Positions 1 through 12,765 of a stretch of 64,000 bases of DNA are shown piece by piece; the first letter of the stretch is position 1, and each line of letters opens with the position of its first letter. The DNA is from Microbacterium paraoxydans. GTDB taxonomy: Bacteria > Actinomycetota > Actinomycetes > Actinomycetales > Microbacteriaceae. The translations under genes were made by a program, and so were the position numbers. Location: assembly GCF_018224615.1 (NCBI RefSeq), contig NZ_JAGTUK010000003.1, positions 124,001 to 188,000 of the forward strand, given 5' to 3'. Under the pieces are notes generated by a model. The model did no database searches. It saw only the letters and a program-made list of their open reading frames with translations, and was not told where the DNA came from.

Positions 1-720
1 GACATCCATCCTTTCGTCCCCGGGGATGAGCTCCGACGCGTCGACTGGCGCGCGACGGCTCGTGCCGCGCGCCGCCCGGGCGACCTGCTGGTGCGACGGG
101 TGAACGCCTTGAGCGACTCCTCGGTCGTGATCGCGATGGACACCGCCGAAGACCTGGGCTCCGTCGTGGCGGCATGGGGGACTCACGACCCGGACCGGAC
201 GGGCGTCACGTCGCTCGATCTGGCCAGGGAGGCGGCGCTGTCCGTGGCGACCGCCGCGGTCGCGTCGGGGGACCGGGTGGCCTTCCACGCGCTCTCGCCG
301 GGTGGCCGCAGTGTGCCGCTCGGCGGGGGAGCGCGCCACCTCGCCCGCCTGCGCGCGTCGATCGCCGCCACGGGGGTCGGTGCGGACACGTCGTACCGGC
401 GCTCTCCGGTGATCCGGGCGGGCTCGATCGTGTTCGTGCTCTCCACCTTCGTCGACGGCGTGGCGGCGCGACTCGCGACGCGATGGCGGGCGGCGGGTCA
501 CTCCGTGGTCGCGGTCGACGTGCTGCCGCCGCTCGACGGTTCCCGGCTCACCAGGGAGCAGCGCATCGCCCTGCGCACGCTGCTGGCGGAGCGCACGGAT
601 GTCGTCGCCGAGCTGGAGCGCGCGGGGGTGGAGGTCGTGGCGTGGGCGCGCGACGACGTCGACGTGGCGCTGCGGGTCGCGGCGGCGCGGCAGCAACGGA
701 ACCGGAGGGTGGCGCGGTGA
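1..720 (+). CDS. DUF58 domain protein, C-terminal part (5' end outside the window)
   Basis: The reading frame is open from base 1 to the TGA at 718-720, so this is the C-terminal ~239 residues of a longer protein. The stretch encoded at 34-110 reads RRVDWRATARAARPGDLLVRR once one duplicated Arg is ignored, which is the hallmark of DUF58 proteins (RxIDWxxxAR). DUF58 proteins usually sit with MoxR ATPases and transglutaminases and carry a degenerate von Willebrand-like domain; the segment GSIVFVLSTF fits that fold. An internal GTG at 91 would give a 209-residue product, but it would cut through the conserved motif, so I reject it as the start. The stop overlaps the GTG of the next gene (717), so the two are translationally coupled. 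Biochemical function is unknown. Confidence 0.75.
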   Translation, partial: DIHPFVPGDELRRVDWRATARAARRPGDLLVRRVNALSDSSVVIAMDTAEDLGSVVAAWGTHDPDRTGVTSLDLAREAALSVATAAVASGDRVAFHALSPGGRSVPLGGGARHLARLRASIAATGVGADTSYRRSPVIRAGSIVFVLSTFVDGVAARLATRWRAAGHSVVAVDVLPPLDGSRLTREQRIALRTLLAERTDVVAELERAGVEVVAWARDDVDVALRVAAARQQRNRRVAR

Positions 721-1283
721 TCGGTCGCAGACGCTCCTTCTTGGTGGGCGCGTGGGTCCCTGGCGCCGCTCCCCGGGCGCTGGTCGTGGCTCTGGTGCTG
801 GTCGGTGTGCTGACGCTGCACCCCACGCCGTTCTGGCGCGGGGTCGCCGTGGTCGCTGCGCTCGTCGGCTCCGTCCTGCCGCGGTCGCTGGGCGCGTGGG
901 CGGGCGCGGCCTGTCTGCCGTTCGGCCTGCTGCTGTCGGAGCCGGCACCGGAGCGGACGGCTCTCGCGGTCCTGCTGGTGCATGCGATCCACGTTCTCGG
1001 GTCGCTGAGCCTCACCGTGCCTGCGGTTTCGCGCCTGACGCTGGCGTCGTTGTGGCCGACCGCTCGACGGTTCCTCGTGGTCCAGCTGGTGGCCCAGCCG
1101 CTGTCACTGGGGGTGTGGCTGCTGGCGCCCACCGGTGTCGAGCGCGGCGCGGCCTGGCTCGCACCGGCGGCGGCCGTGGTGTTGCTGGCCGCGGTCGTGG
1201 GCGCCTGGCTCGCGCTGAGACGGGGGAGGGGCGCCGTCACGTCGGCCGCTGGAACCGCGTCGGAGGGTGCCGATCAGGGGTAG
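717..1283 (+). CDS. Small multi-pass membrane protein downstream of DUF58 gene
   Basis: A 188-residue hydrophobic protein starting at a GTG that overlaps the upstream stop (GTGA). It starts [13 protein letters not shown] and has about five to six hydrophobic segments (around residues 17-40, 41-60, 61-75, 80-100, 120-140 and 145-170), with a basic C-terminal stretch after the last segment. I do not recognise a named family. Overlap with the DUF58 gene suggests that both belong to one membrane-associated operon, probably with a MoxR-type ATPase upstream of the window. The longer in-frame extension back to 174 lies inside the DUF58 gene and is discarded. Confidence 0.7.
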   Translation: MIGRRRSFLVGAWVPGAAPRALVVALVLVGVLTLHPTPFWRGVAVVAALVGSVLPRSLGAWAGAACLPFGLLLSEPAPERTALAVLLVHAIHVLGSLSLTVPAVSRLTLASLWPTARRFLVVQLVAQPLSLGVWLLAPTGVERGAAWLAPAAAVVLLAAVVGAWLALRRGRGAVTSAAGTASEGADQG

Positions 1284-1305
1284 CGGAGCCGATGTCCGTG
1301 GCCCC

Positions 1306-1320
1306 TCGTAGACTTGTTCG

Positions 1321-1321
<1 letters not shown>
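1306..1321 (+). promoter_or_regulatory. Candidate LexA (SOS) box and leaderless -10 of uvrA
   Basis: A -10-like TAGACT (1309-1314) is followed by six bases and then the GTG start of uvrA, the spacing expected for a leaderless actinobacterial transcript. The 16-mer TCGTAGACTTGTTCGG (1306-1321) matches the Gram-positive/actinobacterial SOS palindrome TCGAACATATGTTCGA at 11 of 16 positions, with a perfect TGTTCG right half. Position over the -10 and start codon would let LexA block transcription. The left half is weak, so this is only a candidate. Confidence 0.4.
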
Positions 1322-4208
<2,887 letters not shown>

Positions 4209-4209
<1 letters not shown>

Positions 4210-6116
4210 TGGCCGACGTGCTGCCGTACAAGCCGCGGACGGGGGAGATCCCCACCGACCCCGGCGTGTACCGGTTCCGCGACGCGAACGGCCGGGTGCT
4301 GTATGTCGGCAAGGCGAAGAATCTCCGGCAGCGGCTGTCGAACTACTTCGCTCCGCTGCGCACGCTGCACGAGCGCACACGGCGTATGGTCACGACAGCG
4401 GCCTCGGTCGAGTGGACGGTGGTGCCCACCGACGTCGACTCGCTGCAGTTGGAGTACATGTGGATCAAGGAGTTCGATCCGCCGTTCAACGTGCGCTATC
4501 GCGACGACAAGTCCTACCCGTTCATGGCGGTCACTCTCGCCGATGAAGCGCCCCGCGTGCTGGTCACGCGCAATCGCAAGATCCCCGGTGCGCGGTACTT
4601 CGGGCCGTATCCCAAGGTCTGGGCGGTGCACGAGACCATCGACCTGATGATCAAGGCCTTCCCGATCCGCACGTGCAGCGATGCGAGCTACAAGCGGGCG
4701 ATGCAGACCGGGCGGCCGTGCTTCCCCGGGCAGATCGGGAAGTGCGGCGGTCCCTGCTCGATGACGGTGACGATCGAGGAGCACCGGGCGATGGTCGACG
4801 ACTTCGTCGCGTTCATGGCGGGCGGCGACGAGCGGTTCACTCGAGAGCTCACCAAACGCATGCTGGCCGCTTCGGCTGCGATGGACTACGAGGCCGCTGC
4901 GAAGTACCGGGACAAGCTGTCCGCAATCGAGGCCGTGCTGGGTAAGAGCGCGCTCGTGCTCCCGGCCGACGAAGACGCCGACCTGTTCGGGATCGCAGAG
5001 GACGAGCTCGCCGCGGCGGTGCAGCACTTCGTGATCCGCGGTGGCCGCGTCCGCGGTGTGCGCGCCCTCACGATCGAGAAGGAGATCGACATCACGGGCG
5101 CCGAGCTCGTCGATCAGGTGCTCCAGCAGGCCTACGGCGATGCGCAGGACGTCCCTCGCCGCATTCTGGTGCCGACGCTGCCCGACGACGCGACCGAGCT
5201 GGAGCAGTGGCTGCGCGAGCGCCGCGGCAAGAAGGTCGAGATCGCCGTCGCGCATCGCGGTCAGCGGGCCGACCTCATGCGCACCGCCACGCTGAATGCG
5301 CAGCAGGCGCTGATCCGGCACAAGACGCGCCGCACGAGCGACTACGTGGCTCGCACCCAGGCGTTGACCGACCTGCAGGAGGCGCTGGGCATGGACGAGG
5401 CGCCCCTGCGCATCGAGTGCTTCGACATCTCGCATCTCGGGGGCACGAACGTGGTGGCCTCGATGGTCGTGTTCGAGGATGGCCTGCCGCGTAAAGACCA
5501 GTACCGCTCGTTCAACATCGCCGAGACGACCGACGACACCGACTCGATGTACCAGGTGCTTCGCCGCCGCCTCGCGTACCTCGATCGGCCGGAAGAGGCG
5601 CAGGAGACTCTCGACCCGACGACGGACGCGGTCGTGGGAGAGGATCTCGGCGAGGCGACGGCGCGACGCAAGCCGCGCTTCGCGTACCCCCCGCAGCTCC
5701 TGCTGGTCGATGGCGGGAAGCCGCAGGTCGAGGCGGCGGCGCGTGCGCTCGAAGACGCCGGTCACACCGAGATCGCGGTGTGCGGCATCGCCAAGCGACT
5801 CGAGGAGGTGTGGCTGCCCGGAGACGACTTCCCGGTGATCCTGCCGCGCACGAGCGAGGCGCTCTATCTCCTCCAGCGACTGCGTGATGAGGCCCACCGT
5901 TTCGCCATCACGCACCAGCGAAAGAAGCGCAAGAAGGACATCGGCAGCGTGCTCGCCGAGGTCCCGGGTCTCGGTGCGTCGCGGATCAAGGTGCTGCTCA
6001 AGCACTTCGGCTCGGTCACCGCCCTCCGTGCTGCAGACCCGTCGCAGATCCAGGAGGTGCAGGGGATCGGCCCGGTACTCGCTCAGACCATCCATTCGCA
6101 CCTGTCCACTCGCTAG
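4209..6116 (+). CDS. uvrC: UvrABC excinuclease subunit C
   Basis: A 635-residue nuclease that makes the 3' and 5' incisions in nucleotide excision repair. Domains in order: GIY-YIG nuclease at the N terminus ([20 protein letters not shown], about 18-37), a UVR UvrB-binding segment around 215-245 ([13 protein letters not shown]), the RNase H-like C-terminal nuclease starting at IECFDISH near 400, and two helix-hairpin-helix motifs at the end ([18 protein letters not shown] and [11 protein letters not shown]). The ATG overlaps the uvrA stop. uvrC next to rapZ and whiA is a very conserved actinobacterial order. Confidence 0.97.
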
Positions 6117-6151
6117 GCTGGGAGGCCGAGGGGGAGAAAGAGCAGGGAGCA

Positions 6152-7024
6152 ATGACTGACGGGGAGAAGGGCGAGTTCCTCATCGTCACGGGCATGTCCG
6201 GCGCGGGCCGGACCACGGTGGCGAACGCGTTGGAGGATCTCGGCTGGTACGTCGTCGACAACCTGCCCCCTCAGATCCTTCGGCCGCTGCTCGACCTGAC
6301 CGGCATGGGCGGGGATTCCCTGCCCAAGGTGGCCGCGGTGGTCGACGTCCGCGGCCGCAATCTGTTCGACGACTTCCCGGGGGTCGCCCGACTGCTGCGC
6401 ACCAGGGGCTCGATCAGGGTGTTGTTCCTCGACGCCTCCGACGACGTGCTGGTGCGCCGCTTCGAGTCGGTGCGTCGCCCTCACCCGCTGCAGGGCGACG
6501 GGACGCTGCTCGACGGCATCCGTACCGAGCGGACGCGTCTGGCTCCGATCCGCGAGGCCGCCGACCTGGTGATCGACACCTCGGCGCTGAACATCCACCA
6601 GCTCGCGACCCAGGTGTCCGACATCTTCTCGGAGGAGGGCGAGGCGCGGCATCGTGTGACGTTGCTCAGCTTCGGCTTCAAGTACGGACTGCCGACCGAC
6701 GTCGACCTGGTCGCGGACATGCGCTTCCTCCCCAACCCGTACTGGAACGAGGAGCTGCGCGGTCTCACGGGGCAGGACGAGACCGTGCGCGAGTACGTGC
6801 TGTCTCGCGAAGGGGCGACGGACTTCCTGGATGCGTATGCGAAGGCGCTCGTTCCGGTGCTCGAGGGGTACCAGAGGGAGAACAAGAGCCACTCGACGAT
6901 CGCGATCGGATGCACGGGCGGCAAGCACCGCTCGGTCGCGATGTCGGAGGAGCTGGCCCGCAGGATCGCCGCGATTCCGGGCGTCGCGGTCAACGTGCGA
7001 CACCGCGACCTCGGCAGGGAGTAG
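6152..7024 (+). CDS. rapZ: RNase adapter/nucleotide-binding protein RapZ (YvcJ)
   Basis: A 290-residue P-loop protein. Walker A is GMSGAGRTT at residues 14-22, with Arg in the usual Lys position as in many actinobacterial homologues. The C-terminal domain carries the conserved [20 protein letters not shown] segment. In E. coli RapZ steers RNase E to the sRNA GlmZ; in Gram-positives (YvcJ) the role is less defined and binding of UDP-GlcNAc-type sugars has been linked to the C-terminal domain. The ATG is preceded by AGGGAGC. It sits 35 bases after uvrC and 63 bases before whiA; the yvcK/cuvA gene that normally lies between rapZ and whiA is missing here. Confidence 0.93.
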   Translation: MTDGEKGEFLIVTGMSGAGRTTVANALEDLGWYVVDNLPPQILRPLLDLTGMGGDSLPKVAAVVDVRGRNLFDDFPGVARLLRTRGSIRVLFLDASDDVLVRRFESVRRPHPLQGDGTLLDGIRTERTRLAPIREAADLVIDTSALNIHQLATQVSDIFSEEGEARHRVTLLSFGFKYGLPTDVDLVADMRFLPNPYWNEELRGLTGQDETVREYVLSREGATDFLDAYAKALVPVLEGYQRENKSHSTIAIGCTGGKHRSVAMSEELARRIAAIPGVAVNVRHRDLGRE

Positions 7025-7087
7025 CCCCCCGGGCGAGTAAGCTGGAGGTTTGCGTCGCGATCCGGCGCGTGAACGTGAAGGAGTCTC

Positions 7088-8065
7088 GTGGCACTAACCA
7101 CCGACGTCAAGGCTGAGCTCGTCAGCATCCGCAATGCACCCCCGACGGTGCGCGTGGCGGAGGTGACAGCCATCCTCCGATTCGCCGGTGGACTGCACTC
7201 CATCGCGGGCCGTGTCGCCGTGGAGGCAGAGGTCGACGCCGAGACGCTCGCCCGCCGGGTCGCCAGGGACCTGGCCGAGATCTACGGCGTGCGTCCGGAG
7301 ATCGCGCAGGTGCAGTCGAGCACCGCGAACGACGGGGCCCGGTGGGCGGTGCGCGTGATCGCGCAGGGGGAGACCCTCGCCCGTCAGACCGGCCTGCTCG
7401 ATCCGCGTCGTCGCCCCGTGCGCGGCCTGCCGAACCGACTCACCACGGGGTCCCGTGCGGAGATCGCCGGCCTGTGGCGCGGTGCGTTCCTGGCTGCCGG
7501 TTCGTTGAGCGAGCCCGGCCGCTCGGCGATGCTCGAGGTGGCGTGCCCGTCCTCGGAGGCGGCGATGGCGCTCGTGGGTGCGGCGCACCGCCTGGGCGTC
7601 GCCGCGAAGGCGCGCGAGGTGCGCGGCATGCCCCGCGTCGTGGTGCGCGAGGGTGAGGCGATCCGCACGATCCTGAACGAGATGGGTGCTCAGCGCACCG
7701 CTCTGGCGTGGGAGGAGCTGCGTCAGCGCCGCGAGGTGCGCGCGGGCGTGAACCGTCTGGTCAACTTCGACGATGCGAACCTGCGGCGTTCGGCCCAGGC
7801 TGCCGTGGCGGCGTGCGCCAGGGTGGAGCGGGCGCTGGAGATCCTCGCGGACGACGTTCCCGATCATCTGCGCGTCGCGGGGGAGCTGCGTCTGGCTCAT
7901 CGCGATGCCAGCCTCGATGAGCTCGGTCATCACGCCGATCCGCCGCTGACGAAGGACGCCGTCGCCGGTCGTATCCGGCGCCTGCTCGCGATGGCCGACA
8001 AGCGCGCCCAGCAGGAGGGCATCCCGGGCACGGAGGCTGCCGTGCCGGCCGGACTCGACGTCTGA
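7088..8065 (+). CDS. whiA: DNA-binding protein WhiA
   Basis: A 325-residue regulator that in Streptomyces works with WhiB on sporulation septation and in other Gram-positives influences division and chromosome segregation. Family features: the opening [14 protein letters not shown], a degenerate LAGLIDADG homing-endonuclease fold in the N-terminal two thirds (the [16 protein letters not shown] segment near 135), and a C-terminal helix-turn-helix ([33 protein letters not shown]). GTG start at 7088 with AAGGAG about five bases upstream. A strong hairpin follows the stop. Confidence 0.95.
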   Translation: MALTTDVKAELVSIRNAPPTVRVAEVTAILRFAGGLHSIAGRVAVEAEVDAETLARRVARDLAEIYGVRPEIAQVQSSTANDGARWAVRVIAQGETLARQTGLLDPRRRPVRGLPNRLTTGSRAEIAGLWRGAFLAAGSLSEPGRSAMLEVACPSSEAAMALVGAAHRLGVAAKAREVRGMPRVVVREGEAIRTILNEMGAQRTALAWEELRQRREVRAGVNRLVNFDDANLRRSAQAAVAACARVERALEILADDVPDHLRVAGELRLAHRDASLDELGHHADPPLTKDAVAGRIRRLLAMADKRAQQEGIPGTEAAVPAGLDV

Positions 8066-8082
8066 TTCCAGCGCTTCTGCCG

Positions 8083-8121
8083 CGACGGCCTGCCACCTTT
8101 ACCTGGGGTGGCGGGCCGTCG
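8083..8121 (+). terminator. Stem-loop after whiA
   Basis: A 15-base arm starting CGACGGCCTGCCACC pairs with GGTGGCGGGCCGTCG across a 9-base loop, with a single G-U wobble. There is no U-tract, which is common for actinobacterial terminators. It separates whiA from sodA. Confidence 0.65.
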
Positions 8122-8255
8122 TCAATGGGCGGAAGGATCCGGTCCGCCGCGGTGTTGTCGTCACTAGGATGAGACACGTCCGCTCCACGCCGCACATCGG
8201 TGGCGCGGAGGATCGGCAAGCGCCGCGGGCGCGGCGCGGATTGGATGAAAGCGAT

Positions 8256-8882
8256 ATGGCGACCTACACCCTCCCCGACCTCCCGTACGACTTCGCAGCC
8301 CTTGAGCCGCACATCAGCGGCAAGATCATGGAGCTGCATCACGACAAGCACCACGCGACCTACGTCGCCGGCGCGAACACGGCGCTCGAGCAGCTGGCCG
8401 AGGCCCGCGAGACCGGCAACCTGGCGAACGTCAACAAGCTCGAGAAGGACCTCGCCTTCAACCTCGGCGGTCACGTCAACCACTCGATCTTCTGGACCAA
8501 CCTGTCGCCCAACGGCGGCGGTCAGCCCGAGGGTGAGCTGAAGGCCGCCATCGACGAGTACTTCGGCTCGTTCGAGAAGTTCCAGGCGCACTTCACCGCC
8601 GCGGCGACCGGCATCCAGGGCTCCGGCTGGGCCGTCCTCAGCTGGGACCCGATCGGCGCTCGCCTGATCATCCAGCAGCTGTTCGACCAGCAGGCCAACA
8701 CCGCACAGGGCACGGTGCCGCTGTTCCAGCTGGACATGTGGGAGCACGCGTTCTACCTGGACTACCTGAACGTGAAGGCCGACTACGTGAAGGCCGCGTG
8801 GAACATCGCCAACTGGGAGAACGTCGCGCAGCGCTTCGAGGTCGCCCGCGAGAAGACGAACGGCCTGCTGGTACTGTCGTAA
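8256..8882 (+). CDS. sodA: Superoxide dismutase, predicted Mn type
   Basis: A 208-residue cytosolic superoxide dismutase of the Fe/Mn family. The four metal ligands are visible: His28, His76, Asp160 and His164 (in DMWEH). Residue 145 is Gln (DQQAN); mycobacterial iron enzymes have His here, so manganese is the better guess. I choose the ATG at 8256, which gives the normal length; upstream in-frame codons only add unrelated sequence. It has its own intergenic region with a -10-like TAGGAT at 8165-8170, and is flanked by hairpins on both sides, so it is probably transcribed alone. Confidence 0.95.
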   Translation: MATYTLPDLPYDFAALEPHISGKIMELHHDKHHATYVAGANTALEQLAEARETGNLANVNKLEKDLAFNLGGHVNHSIFWTNLSPNGGGQPEGELKAAIDEYFGSFEKFQAHFTAAATGIQGSGWAVLSWDPIGARLIIQQLFDQQANTAQGTVPLFQLDMWEHAFYLDYLNVKADYVKAAWNIANWENVAQRFEVAREKTNGLLVLS

Positions 8883-8916
8883 TCGGGTCGCGTCCCGGCG
8901 GGCCCACGGCTCGTCG

Positions 8917-8954
8917 GGGCGCCATCTCAGCCAAAAAACCCGCGCATGGCGCCC
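8917..8954. other. Stem-loop with A-tract loop between sodA and gap
   Basis: Nine-base arms GGGCGCCAT and ATGGCGCCC enclose a 20-base loop that contains six consecutive A. It could end sodA transcription or sit in the gap leader. The A-run in such a GC-rich context is unusual. Function is not shown. Confidence 0.4.
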
Positions 8955-8998
8955 GCTTCGACAGCGGTCTCCGGCGCATGAGAAACAGGGAGACCTGA

Positions 8999-10009
<1,011 letters not shown>

Positions 10010-10019
10010 GCTCAGTTAC

Positions 10020-11234
10020 ATGACTCTGCGCACCCTGGACTCCCTGGGGTCGCTCGAGGGCAAGCGCGTCATCGTCCGTTGTGATCTCAATGTCCCCCTG
10101 CGGGACGGGGTCATCACGGACGATGGCCGCGTTCGGGCCTCGTTGCCGACCTTGAACACCCTGATCAACGCGGGTGCCCGCGTGATCGTCTGCTCGCACC
10201 TCGGCCGCCCCGATGGTGCCCCCGACCCGCAGTACAGCCTGGAGCCCGTGGCCCAGCGTCTGTCCGAGCTTCTCGGCGCTCCGGTCGCGTTCGCGCGCGA
10301 CACGGTCGGCGAGTCCGCGAAGGACGCGGTGGCGTCGCTGGAGGACGGCGGCGTCGTGGTCATCGAGAACCTGCGCTTCAATCCGGGGGAGACCTCGAAG
10401 GACGAGTCGGAGCGTGAGGCGTTCGCGGGCCAGCTCGCTGAGCTGGGAGACGTGCTCGTCTCCGACGGCTTCGGCGTGGTGCACCGCAAGCAGGCGAGCG
10501 TGTACGAGCTCGCGAAGCTTCTGCCTTCGGCGGCGGGTCTGCTCATCGCGGCGGAGCTCGACGTGCTCGACCGTCTCACGGAGAACCCGGAGCGGCCGTA
10601 TGCCGTGGTGCTCGGCGGGTCGAAGGTGAGCGACAAGCTCGGTGTCATCTCGCACCTGCTGCCGCGCGTCGACCGCATCCTGGTCGGCGGCGGCATGCTG
10701 TTCACCTTCCTCAAAGCGCAGGGGCACCCTGTCGCGTCGAGCCTCCTGGAAGAGGATCAGCTCGACACCGTCCGCGGCTACATCGCCGAGGCGGAGAAGC
10801 GCGGGGTGGAGCTGGTGCTGCCGAGCGACGTCGTGGTTGCGGAGTCGTTCTCCGCCGATGCGGCGCATGAGGTGGCAGCCGCGGATGCGATCGAGGCGAC
10901 CTCGTTCGGCGCCTCCGGCATCGGCCTCGACATCGGTCCCGAGACGGCGGCGCGCTTCGCCGACGTCATCCGCTCGTCGGCGACGGTGTTCTGGAACGGT
11001 CCGATGGGCGTGTTCGAGTTCCCGGCGTTCGCGGCGGGCACGAAGGCGGTCGCACAGGCGCTCACCGAGGTCGACGGCCTCAGTGTCGTGGGTGGTGGGG
11101 ACTCGGCGGCGGCCGTGCGTCAGCTCGGCTTCGCCGACGATCGTTTTGGTCACATCTCGACCGGTGGCGGGGCGAGCCTCGAGTTCCTCGAGGGCAAGAA
11201 ACTACCTGGGCTGGAGGTCCTCGGATGGGCGTGA
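10020..11234 (+). CDS. pgk: Phosphoglycerate kinase
   Basis: A 404-residue glycolytic kinase that makes ATP from 1,3-bisphosphoglycerate. Family signatures: RCDLNVPL near the N terminus, the ENLRF segment, GGSKVSDK, and the nucleotide loop [17 protein letters not shown] in the C-terminal domain. Only ten bases separate it from gap and there is no evident ribosome-binding site. A -10-like TAAGCT (10007-10012), seven bases before the ATG, would allow an internal leaderless transcript, but this is weak. It overlaps tpiA by ten bases. Confidence 0.97.
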   Translation: MTLRTLDSLGSLEGKRVIVRCDLNVPLRDGVITDDGRVRASLPTLNTLINAGARVIVCSHLGRPDGAPDPQYSLEPVAQRLSELLGAPVAFARDTVGESAKDAVASLEDGGVVVIENLRFNPGETSKDESEREAFAGQLAELGDVLVSDGFGVVHRKQASVYELAKLLPSAAGLLIAAELDVLDRLTENPERPYAVVLGGSKVSDKLGVISHLLPRVDRILVGGGMLFTFLKAQGHPVASSLLEEDQLDTVRGYIAEAEKRGVELVLPSDVVVAESFSADAAHEVAAADAIEATSFGASGIGLDIGPETAARFADVIRSSATVFWNGPMGVFEFPAFAAGTKAVAQALTEVDGLSVVGGGDSAAAVRQLGFADDRFGHISTGGGASLEFLEGKKLPGLEVLGWA

Positions 11235-12016
11235 GCTCCCGTACCCCGCTGATCGCGGGCAATTGGAAGATGAACCTCGACCACCTGCAGGCGGTCGCGT
11301 TCGTGCAGAAACTGCACTGGACGTTGAAGGATGCGAAGCACGAAGACGGATCGGTGGAGGTCGCGGTGTTCCCGCCGTTCACCGACATCCGCAGCGTGCA
11401 GACCCTGATCGACGCGGACAAGATCCCGTTCGCGTTCGGTGCGCAGGACGTGTCCGCGCACGATGCGGGTGCCTACACGGGTGAGATCTCGGGCGCGTTC
11501 CTGGCGAAGCTCGATGCCACCTACGTCATCATCGGTCACTCCGAGCGTCGTGAGTACCACAACGAGACCGACGACATCGTCGCGGCCAAGGTGAAGGCCT
11601 CGCTCAAGCACGGCCTCGTGCCGGTGATCTGCGTCGGTGAGACCGCGGAGGACCTGGAGAAGTTCGGTGCCAGCGCGGTTCCTGCGGGGCAGCTGGAGGC
11701 GGCGCTGCAGGGCGTCTCTGCGTCCGCGGACATCGTGGTCGCCTACGAGCCGGTGTGGGCGATCGGCTCCGGCCAGGCGGCCACCCCGCAGCAGGCCCAG
11801 GATGTGTGCGCCGCGCTGCGCGGTGTGATCGCGAAGGTGCTGGGCGACGAGGCGGCGGCGCGCACGCGCATTCTCTACGGCGGCTCGGTCAAGGCGGCGA
11901 ACATCGCGAGCTTCATGCGCGAGCCCGATGTGGACGGCGCTCTGGTCGGCGGGGCGAGCCTCGTCGTGGACGAGTTCGCCGCGATCATCCGCTTCGAGAA
12001 GCACGTCGGCGTGTGA
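11225..12016 (+). CDS. tpiA: Triosephosphate isomerase
   Basis: A 263-residue TIM-barrel enzyme that interconverts dihydroxyacetone phosphate and glyceraldehyde 3-phosphate. The active-site Lys lies in AGNWKMN, the catalytic His in IIGHSERR and the catalytic Glu in VAYEPVWAIG; the phosphate loop GGSVKAAN follows. The start lies inside the end of pgk, so the two are translationally coupled. A strong hairpin lies just after the stop. Confidence 0.97.
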   Translation: MGVSSRTPLIAGNWKMNLDHLQAVAFVQKLHWTLKDAKHEDGSVEVAVFPPFTDIRSVQTLIDADKIPFAFGAQDVSAHDAGAYTGEISGAFLAKLDATYVIIGHSERREYHNETDDIVAAKVKASLKHGLVPVICVGETAEDLEKFGASAVPAGQLEAALQGVSASADIVVAYEPVWAIGSGQAATPQQAQDVCAALRGVIAKVLGDEAAARTRILYGGSVKAANIASFMREPDVDGALVGGASLVVDEFAAIIRFEKHVGV

Positions 12017-12044
12017 GTGCAGCGGGGCTGTGGCCCCGCTGCAC
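12017..12044 (+). terminator. Stem-loop after tpiA
   Basis: A perfect 12-bp stem, GTGCAGCGGGGC with GCCCCGCTGCAC, closed by the 4-base loop TGTG, starts right after the tpiA stop codon. No U-tract. It probably attenuates glycolytic transcripts before secG. Confidence 0.7.
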
Positions 12045-12046
12045 CG

Positions 12047-12052
12047 TATACT
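12047..12052 (+). promoter_or_regulatory. Candidate -10 of secG-rbpA
   Basis: TATACT directly follows the tpiA hairpin and would start transcription near 12059, about 40 bases before secG. No clear -35 is seen because that position falls within the hairpin. Confidence 0.45.
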
Positions 12053-12097
12053 TGACCGTTACGGGGGCGCTCCGGCCCCAGCGAAAGGCTCTTTCTC

Positions 12098-12346
12098 GTG
12101 GCAATTCTCGAGTTCGTCCTGCAGGTCGTGCTGGGTATCACCAGCGTGCTGCTGACTCTCCTTATCCTCCTGCACAAGGGTCGCGGTGGCGGCCTGTCCG
12201 ACATGTTCGGTGGAGGCATGACCACCGCGGTGGGTTCCTCCGGTCTTGCGGAGCGGAACCTCAACCGCTTCACCGTCGTCCTGGCGCTGACGTGGTTCGT
12301 CGCCATCGTCGCTCTGGGCCTCATCACGAAGTTCGAGGTGATCTGA
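12098..12346 (+). CDS. secG: Preprotein translocase subunit SecG
   Basis: An 82-residue inner-membrane subunit of the SecYEG channel. Two transmembrane helices are visible (about 5-25 and 58-78), separated by the conserved loop HKGRGGGLSDMFGGG and SSGLAERNLNR. GTG start after GCGAAAGG. The stop overlaps the ATG of rbpA (TGATG). secG after tpiA is the standard actinobacterial position. Confidence 0.95.
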   Translation: MAILEFVLQVVLGITSVLLTLLILLHKGRGGGLSDMFGGGMTTAVGSSGLAERNLNRFTVVLALTWFVAIVALGLITKFEVI

Positions 12347-12699
12347 TGGCTACCGGTGGAAACGCGATCCGCGGAACCCGGGTGGGTTCCGGCCCGATGG
12401 GCGAGCAGGACCACGGCTACCACGCCGACCGCATCGCCGTCACGTATTGGGACGGCCTCGGCAATGAGACGGTGCGTTACTTCGCTGCCGGTCTGCCGGA
12501 GGAGGAGATCCCGGAGATCATCGATCACCCGCAGTCGGGACTTCCGGCCGGCCGCGACAAGGACAACCCTCCCGCGGTCGCCAAGACGGAGCCCTACAAG
12601 ACGCACCTCGCGTATGTGAAGGAGCGGCGCACCGATGAGGAAGCCGTGCAGCTCCTCGAAGACGCGCTGACCCAGCTGCGTGAGCGCCGGGGGCAGTGA
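12346..12699 (+). CDS. rbpA: RNA polymerase-binding protein RbpA
   Basis: A 117-residue actinobacterial transcription factor that binds the group I sigma factor and stabilises the open complex. Recognisable parts: the N-terminal AIRGTRVGSG tail, the FAA...EIP core, and the C-terminal sigma-interacting helix (PYKTHLAYVKERRTDEEAVQLL, the last residues reading LRERRGQ). It contains no cysteine at all, so a zinc-bound form of the kind reported for the Streptomyces protein is unlikely. It overlaps the secG stop, and a bidirectional hairpin follows. Confidence 0.9.
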   Translation: MATGGNAIRGTRVGSGPMGEQDHGYHADRIAVTYWDGLGNETVRYFAAGLPEEEIPEIIDHPQSGLPAGRDKDNPPAVAKTEPYKTHLAYVKERRTDEEAVQLLEDALTQLRERRGQ

Positions 12700-12715
12700 C
12701 CCCCTGCTGAGATCA

Positions 12716-12747
12716 CGAAGCCGCCGCGGTTCTCCGCGGCGGCTTCG
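12716..12747. terminator. Bidirectional terminator between rbpA and the HExxH protein gene
   Basis: Perfect 14-bp stem CGAAGCCGCCGCGG with its complement, loop TTCT, placed between convergent genes. Confidence 0.8.
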
Positions 12748-12765
12748 TCGTGTACGGCATCCGTC

